A DNA stretch of 22,067 bases from a virus: the IMG/VR virus record IMGVR_UViG_3300042549_006746, positions 1 to 22,067 of that record; one strand, 5' to 3'. This document shows, one piece after another, positions 15,257 to 21,940 of this stretch. A program made the position numbers and the translations under genes. The notes beneath the pieces are model-generated. The model saw only the letters and a list, made by a program, of their open reading frames with translations. It had not been told where the DNA came from and ran no database searches. Each line of letters starts with the position of its first letter. Within the stretch, counting starts at the first letter, position 1.

Positions 15257-16687
15257 TTAAAATGTTAATTTTCCTCCTGTTAGTATTTGGTAGTTTAAGA
15301 ATTCTTTACCTGCTTCGTATACTCCTGTAAAGCTTACATTAAATTTAAAGGTCTTAGTTATTTTTAAGTCCCATGAATTGAATGGTACTACTATTATTCC
15401 TGCATCCCACCATTTACCTTCATAGAATTGAGTGAATGGAGAGTATACTCCTAATACAAGTACGCTAGTACTAACTCTATCACTTAGTTTAAAACTACTA
15501 TGTCCTCCAGCTACAGCTGATAGATTTAATAGAGCTCTTTCTCCCATTTTACCTGCTGTAAAGTTAACCCCAAACATTCCTGTTAACTTACTACTCACTT
15601 TATATGATTCTAATACTGTAGTTGTACTAAAGAAATTTTTATCAAAATCCATCATAAGAGATTGAGCACCTACTGTATTTAGTTTTTTAGATTTATTAAT
15701 CCAAGATTTATAAAAAGTAACATTTAAGTTATTAACTCCTGAGGTAAAATTAAATAATACTCCTTTAATTCTAGTTCCCCTAGTATTGGCATGAGTTATA
15801 CTCCCTACAAATCTAAAGTTCTGAGTTTGATCAGTATTGGCAATAGCTACTATATCTCCTGAGGCAATTAAACTTCCTACACTTTTAGCAGCAGTATTAG
15901 ATTTTTTACCTCCACCTGATGTTCCCCCACCTGATGAACTTCCTCCTTCAGCTGATCCTCCGTCTACGGAGTTTGATAAAGAGTTAGCTAAGTTACTTCC
16001 ACCTCCACTTGATCCTTCTACAGATGACTCAGACGTTGAACCTCCTGTTGAAGTTGGTTGATTTGGATTTGTAGTTTCTCCTCCTTGTTGAGGTGTTCCT
16101 GATGAAGGTTGTGAAGGTGTTCCTCCAGAAGAGTTAGGATTGGTTTGGCCTCCTTGATTTTGGTTACCTGTTGGGCTTGTTCCAGTAGTTCCTGAATTCG
16201 TTCCTGCAGGTGTATTTGAATCTGATTTTTTGTCATTTTTTGAGTTTTGGTTAGTACTACCTCCTTCACTTTGTGAAGAATTTGTTACGCCTCCGGCTGT
16301 AGCTGTCATAGAACTCCCCATAGATCCTCCTATGGTTGCTATAGATTGAGCTACATTTGTCACAGATATTACATTTGTGACAACAGTTAATGTGTTAGCT
16401 ACTGTAATATTAGTTATACTATTTACAATGGCTGTAGTTACGGACTCACATGGTGAGTTAGAATTTTGTTGGGATACTTGAGCTATCCAGTTGTCAAAAA
16501 CCCCTGAAGAAAAGTCATTTGAAGTAAATATATTTTGATTGTCAAAATAGTTTACCATTACACCACCTCCCGCAGGTACGTAAATACTCTTTGATACTAA
16601 GGTGCAAGGGTCTTTGTAAGTATAGGTGTATTGACTCCAAGAAGTCAGGGCTGAGAATAGTAAGAATAATAGTATCCATTTTTTCAT
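15257..16687 (-). CDS. Outer-membrane beta-barrel protein with Ser/Gly/Asn-rich linker
   Basis: A 476-residue exported protein. The signal peptide is MKKWILLFLLFSALTSWS with Q19 as the new N-terminus. Residues 20-115 form a small N-terminal region with Cys28 and Cys80 and a Thr/Val/Asn-rich stretch (SITNITVANTLTVVTNVISV). Residues 120-262 are low complexity (Ser, Gly, Thr, Asn, Gln, Pro), a flexible linker. Residues 275-476 alternate polar and hydrophobic residues in successive strands and end in KLTF; a C-terminal Phe is the usual BAM recognition residue, so this part is probably an outer-membrane barrel. The start abuts the CsgG-like gene stop. It may partner the CsgG-like protein in the outer membrane. 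No family is recognised with confidence. Confidence 0.75.
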   Translation of the reverse strand: MKKWILLFLLFSALTSWSQYTYTYKDPCTLVSKSIYVPAGGGVMVNYFDNQNIFTSNDFSSGVFDNWIAQVSQQNSNSPCESVTTAIVNSITNITVANTLTVVTNVISVTNVAQSIATIGGSMGSSMTATAGGVTNSSQSEGGSTNQNSKNDKKSDSNTPAGTNSGTTGTSPTGNQNQGGQTNPNSSGGTPSQPSSGTPQQGGETTNPNQPTSTGGSTSESSVEGSSGGGSNLANSLSNSVDGGSAEGGSSSGGGTSGGGKKSNTAAKSVGSLIASGDIVAIANTDQTQNFRFVGSITHANTRGTRIKGVLFNFTSGVNNLNVTFYKSWINKSKKLNTVGAQSLMMDFDKNFFSTTTVLESYKVSSKLTGMFGVNFTAGKMGERALLNLSAVAGGHSSFKLSDRVSTSVLVLGVYSPFTQFYEGKWWDAGIIVVPFNSWDLKITKTFKFNVSFTGVYEAGKEFLNYQILTGGKLTF

Positions 16688-17400
16688 TAGTTCAGAAATA
16701 TACCCTTTTTAATCATTTTACTTACTACTCTTGAAGAGGCAGTTTCTAATGACTTTTTGGTAGATACTCCGATTGTTGATTGATTAAATTTAATATCGTC
16801 GAGTCCATCTAATAAGTTTGCCTTCTTCACTGTAACTGCTTCACCAGATCCTGATCCCGTGATTATTTCACCGCTTTGTGCATCCACAAATCTTACTTGT
16901 AACCCTAATATTGTTTTTTGTTTTATTTCAGCTCCTGAAGTTGTTACTTCTTCGTCTTCACCTATGCTGAAATCATAAACTTCTATATAAACAAAATACT
17001 TTGCTAATATAACATTTCCTTTAACTTCTATTTTATTTTCTGATATACCTTTAGCGGAAGCTATATGTTGGGCAATCATTTTTTGTTTTATTTCTTCTTT
17101 ATCTTCTGTAAATTTAAATCTATTTGTAGACTCTAAATACTCTAATACTATATTTGATACTCCTAAACCAACTCTTTTATCTTTTAGTTCCGGGTACATT
17201 TCGTACAACTCTTCGTTGATACCAATTTTAAGAATCTGAATAGGAATGATAATATCCCCAGTATAATCAGATACTACATCCAATGATTGTTTCTTTTCAA
17301 AATCAGCTTTGTATTCTTCAGTCTTAACAGACCCTATGGTTTGAGCAGAGCCTATTATACTAAATAATAAAAATATTATATAAAGTACTTTTTTTACCAT
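16687..17400 (-). CDS. CsgG-like protein (curli production assembly/transport family)
   Basis: A 237-residue exported protein. The signal peptide ends IIGSA with Q20 at +1; there is no lipobox Cys, whereas E. coli CsgG is a lipoprotein. The CsgG fold pattern is seen as KDKRVGLGVSNIVLEYLEST (near 74-93), an ESTNRF...EEIKQKMIAQ segment, a strand NVILAKYFVYIEVYDF, then GLQVRFVDAQSGEIITGSG (near 166-184), the family's VRLVDxxTGEV feature, and a C-terminal helix with serial Ser/Ala/Val/Lys. CsgG forms the nonameric outer-membrane pore for curli subunits. The gene overlaps the upstream gene by 7 nt and abuts the outer-membrane protein gene. No curlin, CsgE or CsgF is apparent, so its cargo is unknown; a structural (virion) role is also possible. 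Confidence 0.72.
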   Translation of the reverse strand: MVKKVLYIIFLLFSIIGSAQTIGSVKTEEYKADFEKKQSLDVVSDYTGDIIIPIQILKIGINEELYEMYPELKDKRVGLGVSNIVLEYLESTNRFKFTEDKEEIKQKMIAQHIASAKGISENKIEVKGNVILAKYFVYIEVYDFSIGEDEEVTTSGAEIKQKTILGLQVRFVDAQSGEIITGSGSGEAVTVKKANLLDGLDDIKFNQSTIGVSTKKSLETASSRVVSKMIKKGIFLN

Positions 17401-17720
17401 GATTCTTTTTGAGCAGGTTGAGCTGCAGGAGCTGGTTGAGCTGCTGGTTTTTCAATTACTCTTTCCTTAACAACAGTATGTGTACCTCCTGATTGTTTTT
17501 GTTGATTAGTGTTATTGTTTTGTAAGTTAATAACAACAGGTGCTGCTGCTGGTGCAGGAGCTACTTGTTCTGTCTTTACTTCTTCTTTATCTTCTGAGTG
17601 GCCTCCACCAAGTTGAGTTGTTAACCATACTCCTCCTGCTGTTACAATAGTTCCTAGAGTTCCAATAATGGTTTTTTTCAATCCTGATAATCCTCCTTCG
17701 TTGTTTGTTTCTTCTGACAT
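17394..17720 (-). CDS. Membrane-anchored Pro/Ala/Gln-rich protein
   Basis: A 108-residue protein with one transmembrane helix at about 15-38 (KKTIIGTLGTIVTAGGVWLT) and a long disordered tail rich in Pro, Ala, Gln and Asn (APAPAAAPVV, then AAQPAPAAQPAQ). Such tails often span the periplasm, as in TonB-like and spanin-like proteins, but no motif proves either. The ATG of the CsgG-like gene overlaps its last codons by 7 nt, so the two are translationally coupled. It may link the inner membrane to the outer-membrane parts of the exported system; this is inference. Confidence 0.7.
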   Translation of the reverse strand: MSEETNNEGGLSGLKKTIIGTLGTIVTAGGVWLTTQLGGGHSEDKEEVKTEQVAPAPAAAPVVINLQNNNTNQQKQSGGTHTVVKERVIEKPAAQPAPAAQPAQKESW

Positions 17721-17724
17721 GGTT

Positions 17725-18456
17725 TTAATTTTTTATAAGTTTAAATGTTTTAACAAATTTAGTATTTGTTATTTGTAATAAATAGATACCACTAGGGTAA
17801 GATTGTAAATTTTCTTGAATTGAATTATCTCCTTTTACAAAACGTTGTTTTCTATTATGTAAGATACTTCCATTTAAGTCATATACTATTATGTTGTAAT
17901 CTCCACTTACTGGGAGAGATAAATCTACTGTTACAATATCATTTGTAGGTACAGGGTAAGCTCTACCATTAATACCATCTTCATCTAAAGGAGCAGCATT
18001 TTTGTTCATATTAACATATCCATTTGTATTAGTTACGGCAATATCCCATCCTTGTACATCTCCCGCTGTTTTTCTTCCTATTGTTATAGGAGTTGTAGTC
18101 CAGTTAGGATTAAGTACTGTAAATTTTAATATGAATAATTCTGTTGGAGCTGTTACAGTATATTGCCCATGTGTTCTGTCATATCCTCCCCATCTTACTT
18201 TCCCATTTCCTGTATCCATTGTGTAGGTTAACCAAGTCTGTGCTTTTTCAGATAAGATTATTTCTGAGAATTGTAAAATGCTTTGATCATAATTTAAAGC
18301 AAATTCTAAACTCCCTACTCCATTTCCGTTTGTTTGAATAACTACTGGAAGATCTATAGTATTAGATGGAGACACTGTAATCCCAGGCACTTGAAATTGT
18401 ACCTGGGAGTATAGTGAATTTAGTGATAACAGTGCTATGATTATATAGCGTAGCAT
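17725..18456 (-). CDS. Cohesin-like secreted protein with T9SS type A sorting domain
   Basis: A 243-residue exported protein. The signal peptide ends LNSLYS with Q18 at +1. Residues 19-150 form a beta-sandwich resembling cohesin domains (VGSLEFALNYDQSILQFSEI at 47-66, then ELFILKFTVLN near 106-116). Residues 166-243 match the type A C-terminal domain of type IX secretion cargo: AYPVPTND at 166-173, YNIIVYDLNGSIL, SYPSGIYLLQI and a final KTFKLIKN. The host T9SS would move it across the outer membrane, remove the domain and release or anchor the protein. It lies directly after a second cohesin-like gene (1-nt gap). T9SS cargo domains are normally cellular, so one in a phage is notable. Confidence 0.88.
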   Translation of the reverse strand: MLRYIIIALLSLNSLYSQVQFQVPGITVSPSNTIDLPVVIQTNGNGVGSLEFALNYDQSILQFSEIILSEKAQTWLTYTMDTGNGKVRWGGYDRTHGQYTVTAPTELFILKFTVLNPNWTTTPITIGRKTAGDVQGWDIAVTNTNGYVNMNKNAAPLDEDGINGRAYPVPTNDIVTVDLSLPVSGDYNIIVYDLNGSILHNRKQRFVKGDNSIQENLQSYPSGIYLLQITNTKFVKTFKLIKN

Positions 18457-18457
18457 A

Positions 18458-19549
18458 TTAGTTACGTCCTGTTCCGTTTGCGTCTCCTAATACTAACAGA
18501 TAGTAATTAGCAGCTGTTGTATTGTTAATGTTAGCTGAAGTAAATGTTGATACCCCTGGAATTGTAGCTGATAAACTTGTTGTAGCAGCAGCAATTTGAT
18601 TATATTGAGCTTCTGTAAAGAATAATAAATCAGGTGTATTTGGGTAAGTTGATAAACCTTGAGCTAATCTAGAGAATAATGTATATGAATCTGAAATTGT
18701 AATTCCATTTGCTTGGTTAGGGTTAGCAGTGTAGAATTGGATTCCAGTTGGTATTTGTAATCCTGTAGCAAGTTGAGCCATCATATCAGCATCTGCAGCA
18801 GATAAAGCATCTGGTGCTGTAAGACCTGGATTTACTTTAACTCTAATTTGCCAGTAGTTCTGATCTAAGTTAGTTGTAAATTGAGCTACCCCTGTTGTAG
18901 CAGCAGTATTAACTGTCATTACATCTACCCAAGTTGTTCCGTTTGAAGATTTTTGTAATACAACTGGTACATCTGAAGCTGGGTTAGTTGGGCTATTTAA
19001 GAATGTAGCAGCATAGTTAAATACTGGTTCTGTAAATGCTCCACCATAATTTTGTAACCCTAATGTAGTATCAGTTCCATTTGCTAGAGTACCATAAGCT
19101 GGATAAGCTGTTGCTCCTGAAAATGCCATAGCGGTCACAGCTCCGTTAGTATAACTTGATTTGAATGGTAAAGCTACGTTGAACATTACTCCGTCAGCGA
19201 TATTAAAAGCAGCATTTGTTCCTGTGTAAACCCATGTAACTGTTACATTTCCTTCAGTAGCGTTTACTAATGTTTGGAAATAGTTGTTTGTTTCAGCTCC
19301 TGTGTAAGTTACTGTTGGAGAATCAAATACGTTTTTGTCATACCAAAATCTGTACTGTACGGCTTTAATAGCTGTAGAACCAGCATTATCATAATAAATT
19401 GCAACGTTTGTAGGTGTTGCGCCTATAGGTGCTAGATTGTAACTAGCGTCAAAGATTAAGTAAGGCTTAGTAGCATCAGGTGCTGTAGTTTGTGTGAATC
19501 CTGTTAATGATACTAAAACCAAACTTAAAGCTAAAAGTAATTTTTTCAT
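18458..19549 (-). CDS. Secreted protein with cohesin-like N-terminus and dockerin/EF-hand-like C-terminal module
   Basis: A 363-residue exported protein. The signal peptide ends SLTGFT with Q20 at +1. Residues ~25-175 look cohesin-like (IKAVQYRFWYDKNVFDS at 61-77, DGVMFNVALPFKSS at 119-132), residues ~178-240 form a second strand-rich unit, and residues ~247-363 carry a module shared with the protein at 19627-20901. Its centre is NPNQANGITISD at 276-287, like a dockerin calcium loop (positions 1, 3, 5 and 12 are N, N, A and D), followed by YTLFSRL and later by FTEAQYN, PGVSTFT and NYYLLVLG. The C-terminus GDANGTGRN is also Ca-loop-like but stops short. No T9SS sorting domain is visible. A phage surface adhesin or partner of the cohesin-like neighbour is possible. 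Confidence 0.75.
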   Translation of the reverse strand: MKKLLLALSLVLVSLTGFTQTTAPDATKPYLIFDASYNLAPIGATPTNVAIYYDNAGSTAIKAVQYRFWYDKNVFDSPTVTYTGAETNNYFQTLVNATEGNVTVTWVYTGTNAAFNIADGVMFNVALPFKSSYTNGAVTAMAFSGATAYPAYGTLANGTDTTLGLQNYGGAFTEPVFNYAATFLNSPTNPASDVPVVLQKSSNGTTWVDVMTVNTAATTGVAQFTTNLDQNYWQIRVKVNPGLTAPDALSAADADMMAQLATGLQIPTGIQFYTANPNQANGITISDSYTLFSRLAQGLSTYPNTPDLLFFTEAQYNQIAAATTSLSATIPGVSTFTSANINNTTAANYYLLVLGDANGTGRN

Positions 19550-19626
19550 TTCTTTTTTATTTAAGTAATTATTAATTCAAAAACCAGGTGTTTTCACACT
19601 TTTATGTTTATAGATAAATATGATAG

Positions 19627-20901
19627 TTAATTACTATACCCCAATCGTGTTATATAATAATTAGAAGTTCCACCAGATGTTGGATTATTTATTGTTATTG
19701 ATTGCACTCCAGGATACGTTGTTCTTAAATCTGTGGTCGATGTTTTCAAAGCGTTAAATTCTACTGGTGTAAATATTCTTAATACGGGTAATGTTCCACT
19801 ATAAGATGGTAATACTCCATTTCTTCTCATAAATACAGAATATACATCAGATACTGTTATATTATTAGTATTGTTAATATCATATCTATAATAATCTAAA
19901 GAAGTTAATCCACCATTTAATACTTTATTATTACTATCAGTAGCATCTAATACAGCTAATGCGTTAGTTAATGTTGGTGTATCTATTTGAATATAAAACT
20001 CATTTGATGTTGTACTTAACGCAGTATTAAAATTATAATACCCTGATGTGTTTGTTGTAGATGTTGTGTTTAAAGTCCAAGGTCCTGCGGGTGTTCCTGA
20101 TATACTTGTACTAGAACCATCTGTTACGAATTGTCTCCAAACTACTAATTTTATATTAGGCTGATTTTTTACAAAATATAAATCCCAAATAGTATCAACT
20201 CCTGATTGGGTATATTTTGAATTACCTTCATATCTCACTCTAAATACATCTCCCCAAAAAGGATCAGTATATGCTTCAGTTGATACAAACGTCATATTAT
20301 TATCCGAAAAACTATTATCAACGGATCCTATGTGAATTGTAGGCGCTGGTGGGTTGGTTGCATTTCCTTGATACCCACTACTATTTGCTGTTCCAAAAGT
20401 AAACCAAGAGTTTGCATTTACGTGTCCACTTGAATAAGTGCTTCCCAAGAAAGAAGTTGTAAATCCTGTAGGGAGTGTTATAGCTACTGAAGCTTCATCT
20501 GCTTGAGAAGAATACAATACAGATGTTCCTCTATTTCTATTAGCAGGTATGTTTGATGAAAATGGAGCTATTGTTGCTGATCCAGCAGCAGTAGTTACTG
20601 TAAAAGCGTTTGTAGTAATATAGTTATAGGTTGTACTGTTGTTTGGAGAGGCATTAAATACATTTCGAGCTAGAAATGTAGATCCATTAGTAACACCGAA
20701 TTGTTCTGATCCTGCTGTTACAGCTGAATTGCCTGATGTTCTAGTGAATAATTTTACTGCTATCCCTTGTACTCCTATTTCTTTAGTTCCATAAATGTAG
20801 CCAGAGTATGTAAAATTTTGTCCATAGGACAAAAAAATACCCCCTATAGTGAGAATAAGGGGGTATAACCATTTTTTGATATGTTGCAAACTAAACTTCA
20901 T
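19627..20901 (-). CDS. Large secreted protein with dockerin/EF-hand-like C-terminal module
   Basis: A 424-residue exported protein. The signal peptide (about residues 1-27, ending FLSYG) is followed by Q28. Residues 30-330 are rich in Thr, Ser, Asn and Gly and appear all-beta: FTYSGYIYG at 30-38, VLYSSQADEASVAITLPTGF near 128-147, and WFTFGTANSSG near 166-176. Residues 341-352 (DINNTNNITVSD) fit a dockerin calcium loop with D341, N343, T345 and D352, followed by VYSVFMRRNG; the rest (FTPVEFN, TYPGVQSIT, NYYITRLG) matches the module in the next gene. No T9SS domain is seen. A terminator-like hairpin lies in its signal-peptide codons (20831-20866). No known enzyme is recognised; a binding or structural surface role is the best guess. 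Confidence 0.75.
   Translation of the reverse strand: MKFSLQHIKKWLYPLILTIGGIFLSYGQNFTYSGYIYGTKEIGVQGIAVKLFTRTSGNSAVTAGSEQFGVTNGSTFLARNVFNASPNNSTTYNYITTNAFTVTTAAGSATIAPFSSNIPANRNRGTSVLYSSQADEASVAITLPTGFTTSFLGSTYSSGHVNANSWFTFGTANSSGYQGNATNPPAPTIHIGSVDNSFSDNNMTFVSTEAYTDPFWGDVFRVRYEGNSKYTQSGVDTIWDLYFVKNQPNIKLVVWRQFVTDGSSTSISGTPAGPWTLNTTSTTNTSGYYNFNTALSTTSNEFYIQIDTPTLTNALAVLDATDSNNKVLNGGLTSLDYYRYDINNTNNITVSDVYSVFMRRNGVLPSYSGTLPVLRIFTPVEFNALKTSTTDLRTTYPGVQSITINNPTSGGTSNYYITRLGYSN
20831..20866 (-). promoter_or_regulatory. Terminator-like hairpin inside signal-peptide codons
   Basis: On the minus strand a perfect 9-bp inverted repeat (ATACCCCCT/AGGGGGTAT, arms 20858-20866 and 20837-20845, 12-nt loop) is followed by seven T. 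This is the form of an intrinsic terminator or attenuator, placed 35-65 nt into the gene at 19627-20901. It encodes part of the hydrophobic core of the signal peptide. Whether it stops transcription is not known. Confidence 0.5.
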
Positions 20902-20919
20902 ATCGATAAATATAGAAAT

Positions 20920-21108
20920 TTATCTATTTTTTTGCAATTTGTGTAATGTATTTCTTACTAATTCCCCTAATTCAGCATCGTTAGGAGTAGTTAAGATAGT
21001 ATGATATGATACTTTAACATAATCAATCATACCTAATTCTTCACTATAAGAAACTAATTCTAATTGTTCTTGATTTTCTAAAGCATCATCGATTAAGTGG
21101 TGTCCCAT
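20920..21108 (-). CDS. Small acidic protein of unknown function
   Basis: A 62-residue protein beginning MGHHLIDDALENQEQLELV, with an acidic N-terminal half and a basic C-terminus (NTLHKLQKNR). Predicted to be soluble and mostly helical; no motif is recognised. It starts 2 nt after the HTH protein gene, so the two form one transcript and may act together, for example as regulator and partner; that is only a guess. Confidence 0.55.
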   Translation of the reverse strand: MGHHLIDDALENQEQLELVSYSEELGMIDYVKVSYHTILTTPNDAELGELVRNTLHKLQKNR

Positions 21109-21110
21109 AA

Positions 21111-21338
21111 TTACGCGTTTACAATGCTGTTTTTTACACGTTTTTTAGATAAATCATACATAGCAGTTGCTAATGTTTCATTTATTCTTCTTTGTCCTCT
21201 TTTAACATAACTAACAAAGCTAGGAGTAAATCCTGTTTGTTCTGCTAAAGTAGTGTTGTCACCTTTTTGTTGACGAGCCATGTAGAATGCTAATTTAGCT
21301 GTTCTGTTTAATTGTTTGGTTTTTGTTCTTTTTTTCAT
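21111..21338 (-). CDS. Small helix-turn-helix DNA-binding protein
   Basis: A 75-residue basic protein with a helix-turn-helix near residues 27-50 (NTTLAEQTGFTPSFVSYVKR), in the style of XRE/Cro or short phage repressors. The N-terminus (MKKRTKTKQLNRTAK) is strongly basic. It probably controls phage or host promoters; the target is unknown. The next gene follows after 2 nt. Confidence 0.7.
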   Translation of the reverse strand: MKKRTKTKQLNRTAKLAFYMARQQKGDNTTLAEQTGFTPSFVSYVKRGQRRINETLATAMYDLSKKRVKNSIVNA

Positions 21339-21376
21339 AATAATTCTAGTTTTAAATTTAATTTATTTTTATTAAG

Positions 21377-21735
21377 TTACCGTTCTTTATTGTTAATTTA
21401 TCCTTTTAATAATTTTTTAGTTGGTTCACAACCATCCTTATCTACTGATAAGATTTTTGCTTCTAATTTATCTACTCTAGAGTCAGTAAATGAAATACTG
21501 TCTTGATGTAGGCGATTTACTCGATCAATTTCTTGATCAATTCTACGATTTAATAATTCGTCATTTCTAGAAATCCAATTCTCTATATCAGTTAACTGTT
21601 TCTCATGTTTTGTTACTTTACTTGCTGTTCTAAACGCTACCACAACTCCCCATATAAGAAGAGCTATACCAGCACCTAAAACAAATGCTAAAATTTGTTC
21701 CATAGTTTTGTTTTTTTAAATTCAAAGAACGGTAA
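21377..21735. repeat. 12-bp inverted repeat pair flanking the coiled-coil gene
   Basis: TTACCGTTCTTT at 21377-21388 and its perfect reverse complement AAAGAACGGTAA at 21724-21735 lie about 335 nt apart, one on each side of the gene at 21398-21703. They are GC-richer than the surrounding non-coding DNA. They could be paired operator sites or chance; no function is shown. Confidence 0.35.
21398..21703 (-). CDS. Membrane-anchored coiled-coil protein
   Basis: A 101-residue protein with an N-terminal transmembrane helix (residues 5-25, LAFVLGAGIALLIWGVVVAF) and then a long charged heptad-like helix from about 30 to 88 (KHEKQLTDIENWISRNDELL, IDQEIDRVNRLHQ), probably cytoplasmic or periplasmic and oligomeric. 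No family is recognised. A spanin or membrane exclusion factor is possible but unproven. It lies between tRNA-like genes and the HTH gene. Confidence 0.7.
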   Translation of the reverse strand: MEQILAFVLGAGIALLIWGVVVAFRTASKVTKHEKQLTDIENWISRNDELLNRRIDQEIDRVNRLHQDSISFTDSRVDKLEAKILSVDKDGCEPTKKLLKG

Positions 21736-21747
21736 TCTTAAATTTGT

Positions 21748-21843
21748 AGTCAGGACAGGATTCGAACCTGCTCCAGCTTTGCCATAAAGAGTATATTTCA
21801 ACTCAACCTTGGGGAGGTGCCACCAACCAATGGTCTCCTGACT
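21748..21843 (-). tRNA. tRNA-like gene with unusual central region, anticodon unassigned
   Basis: A 96-nt RNA-like unit. The acceptor arms AGTCAGG and CCTGACT pair perfectly (7 bp), the discriminator is A, and the T arm GCAGG-TTCGAAT-CCTGT joins the acceptor as in true tRNAs. A short D-like arm (ACC-ATTGGTT-GGT) with GG in the loop follows. No clean 5-bp anticodon stem with a 7-nt loop and U33 is found; the best candidate is a 3-bp ACC/GGT stem around TCCCCAA. The extra length sits in a long variable-like region with GAGT/ACTC and CTTT/AAAG hairpins. It may be a diverged type II tRNA, a decoy or a degraded gene. Confidence 0.6.
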
Positions 21844-21849
21844 GTTTGG

Positions 21850-21932
21850 AATCGGTAAGGGACTCGAACCCTTATCACACATAGAAGTGCTGTTACCCTC
21901 TGCCAGCGTTATGCTGATTACACTAACCGATT
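21850..21932 (-). tRNA. tRNA-like gene with G-1:C73-type end, anticodon unassigned
   Basis: An 83-nt unit. Acceptor AATCGGT pairs perfectly with ACCGATT, and the T arm is AAGGG-TTCGAGT-CCCTT. U8 and A9 are followed by GTGTAAT, as in many D arms. Base C73 can pair with a G just before the 5' end (21933), a feature of tRNA-His, but no GTG anticodon is in place. The only central stem is GCTG/CAGC with an 11-nt loop lacking a normal U33 context, and a CAC/GTG hairpin makes a type II-like variable arm. Either decoding is abnormal or this is not a working adaptor tRNA. Confidence 0.6.
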
Positions 21933-21940
21933 CTTTTTTA

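Noticed and set aside
16018-16269. 83-codon minus-strand frame, Gln/Leu/Glu-rich, inside the outer-membrane protein linker
   Set aside because: An alternate-frame reading of the low-complexity Ser/Gly/Asn linker; repetitive DNA keeps other frames open by chance.
19563-19600. Hairpin GTGT-GAAA-ACAC in the gap before the 363-residue secreted protein as a terminator
   Set aside because: The stem is only 4 bp and the T run is separated from it by CCTGG, so termination is not well supported.
435-21506. Plus-strand open frames at several places (for example 435-659, 2397-2642, 5588-5896, 15432-15665, 21312-21506)
   Set aside because: All lie opposite clear minus-strand genes or AT-rich gaps, are short and show no recognisable domains.
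21688-21882. 64-codon minus-strand frame across the first tRNA-like gene
   Set aside because: It covers the tRNA-like gene and its gap to the second; the peptide has no domain, and the DNA is explained by the paired acceptor and T arms.
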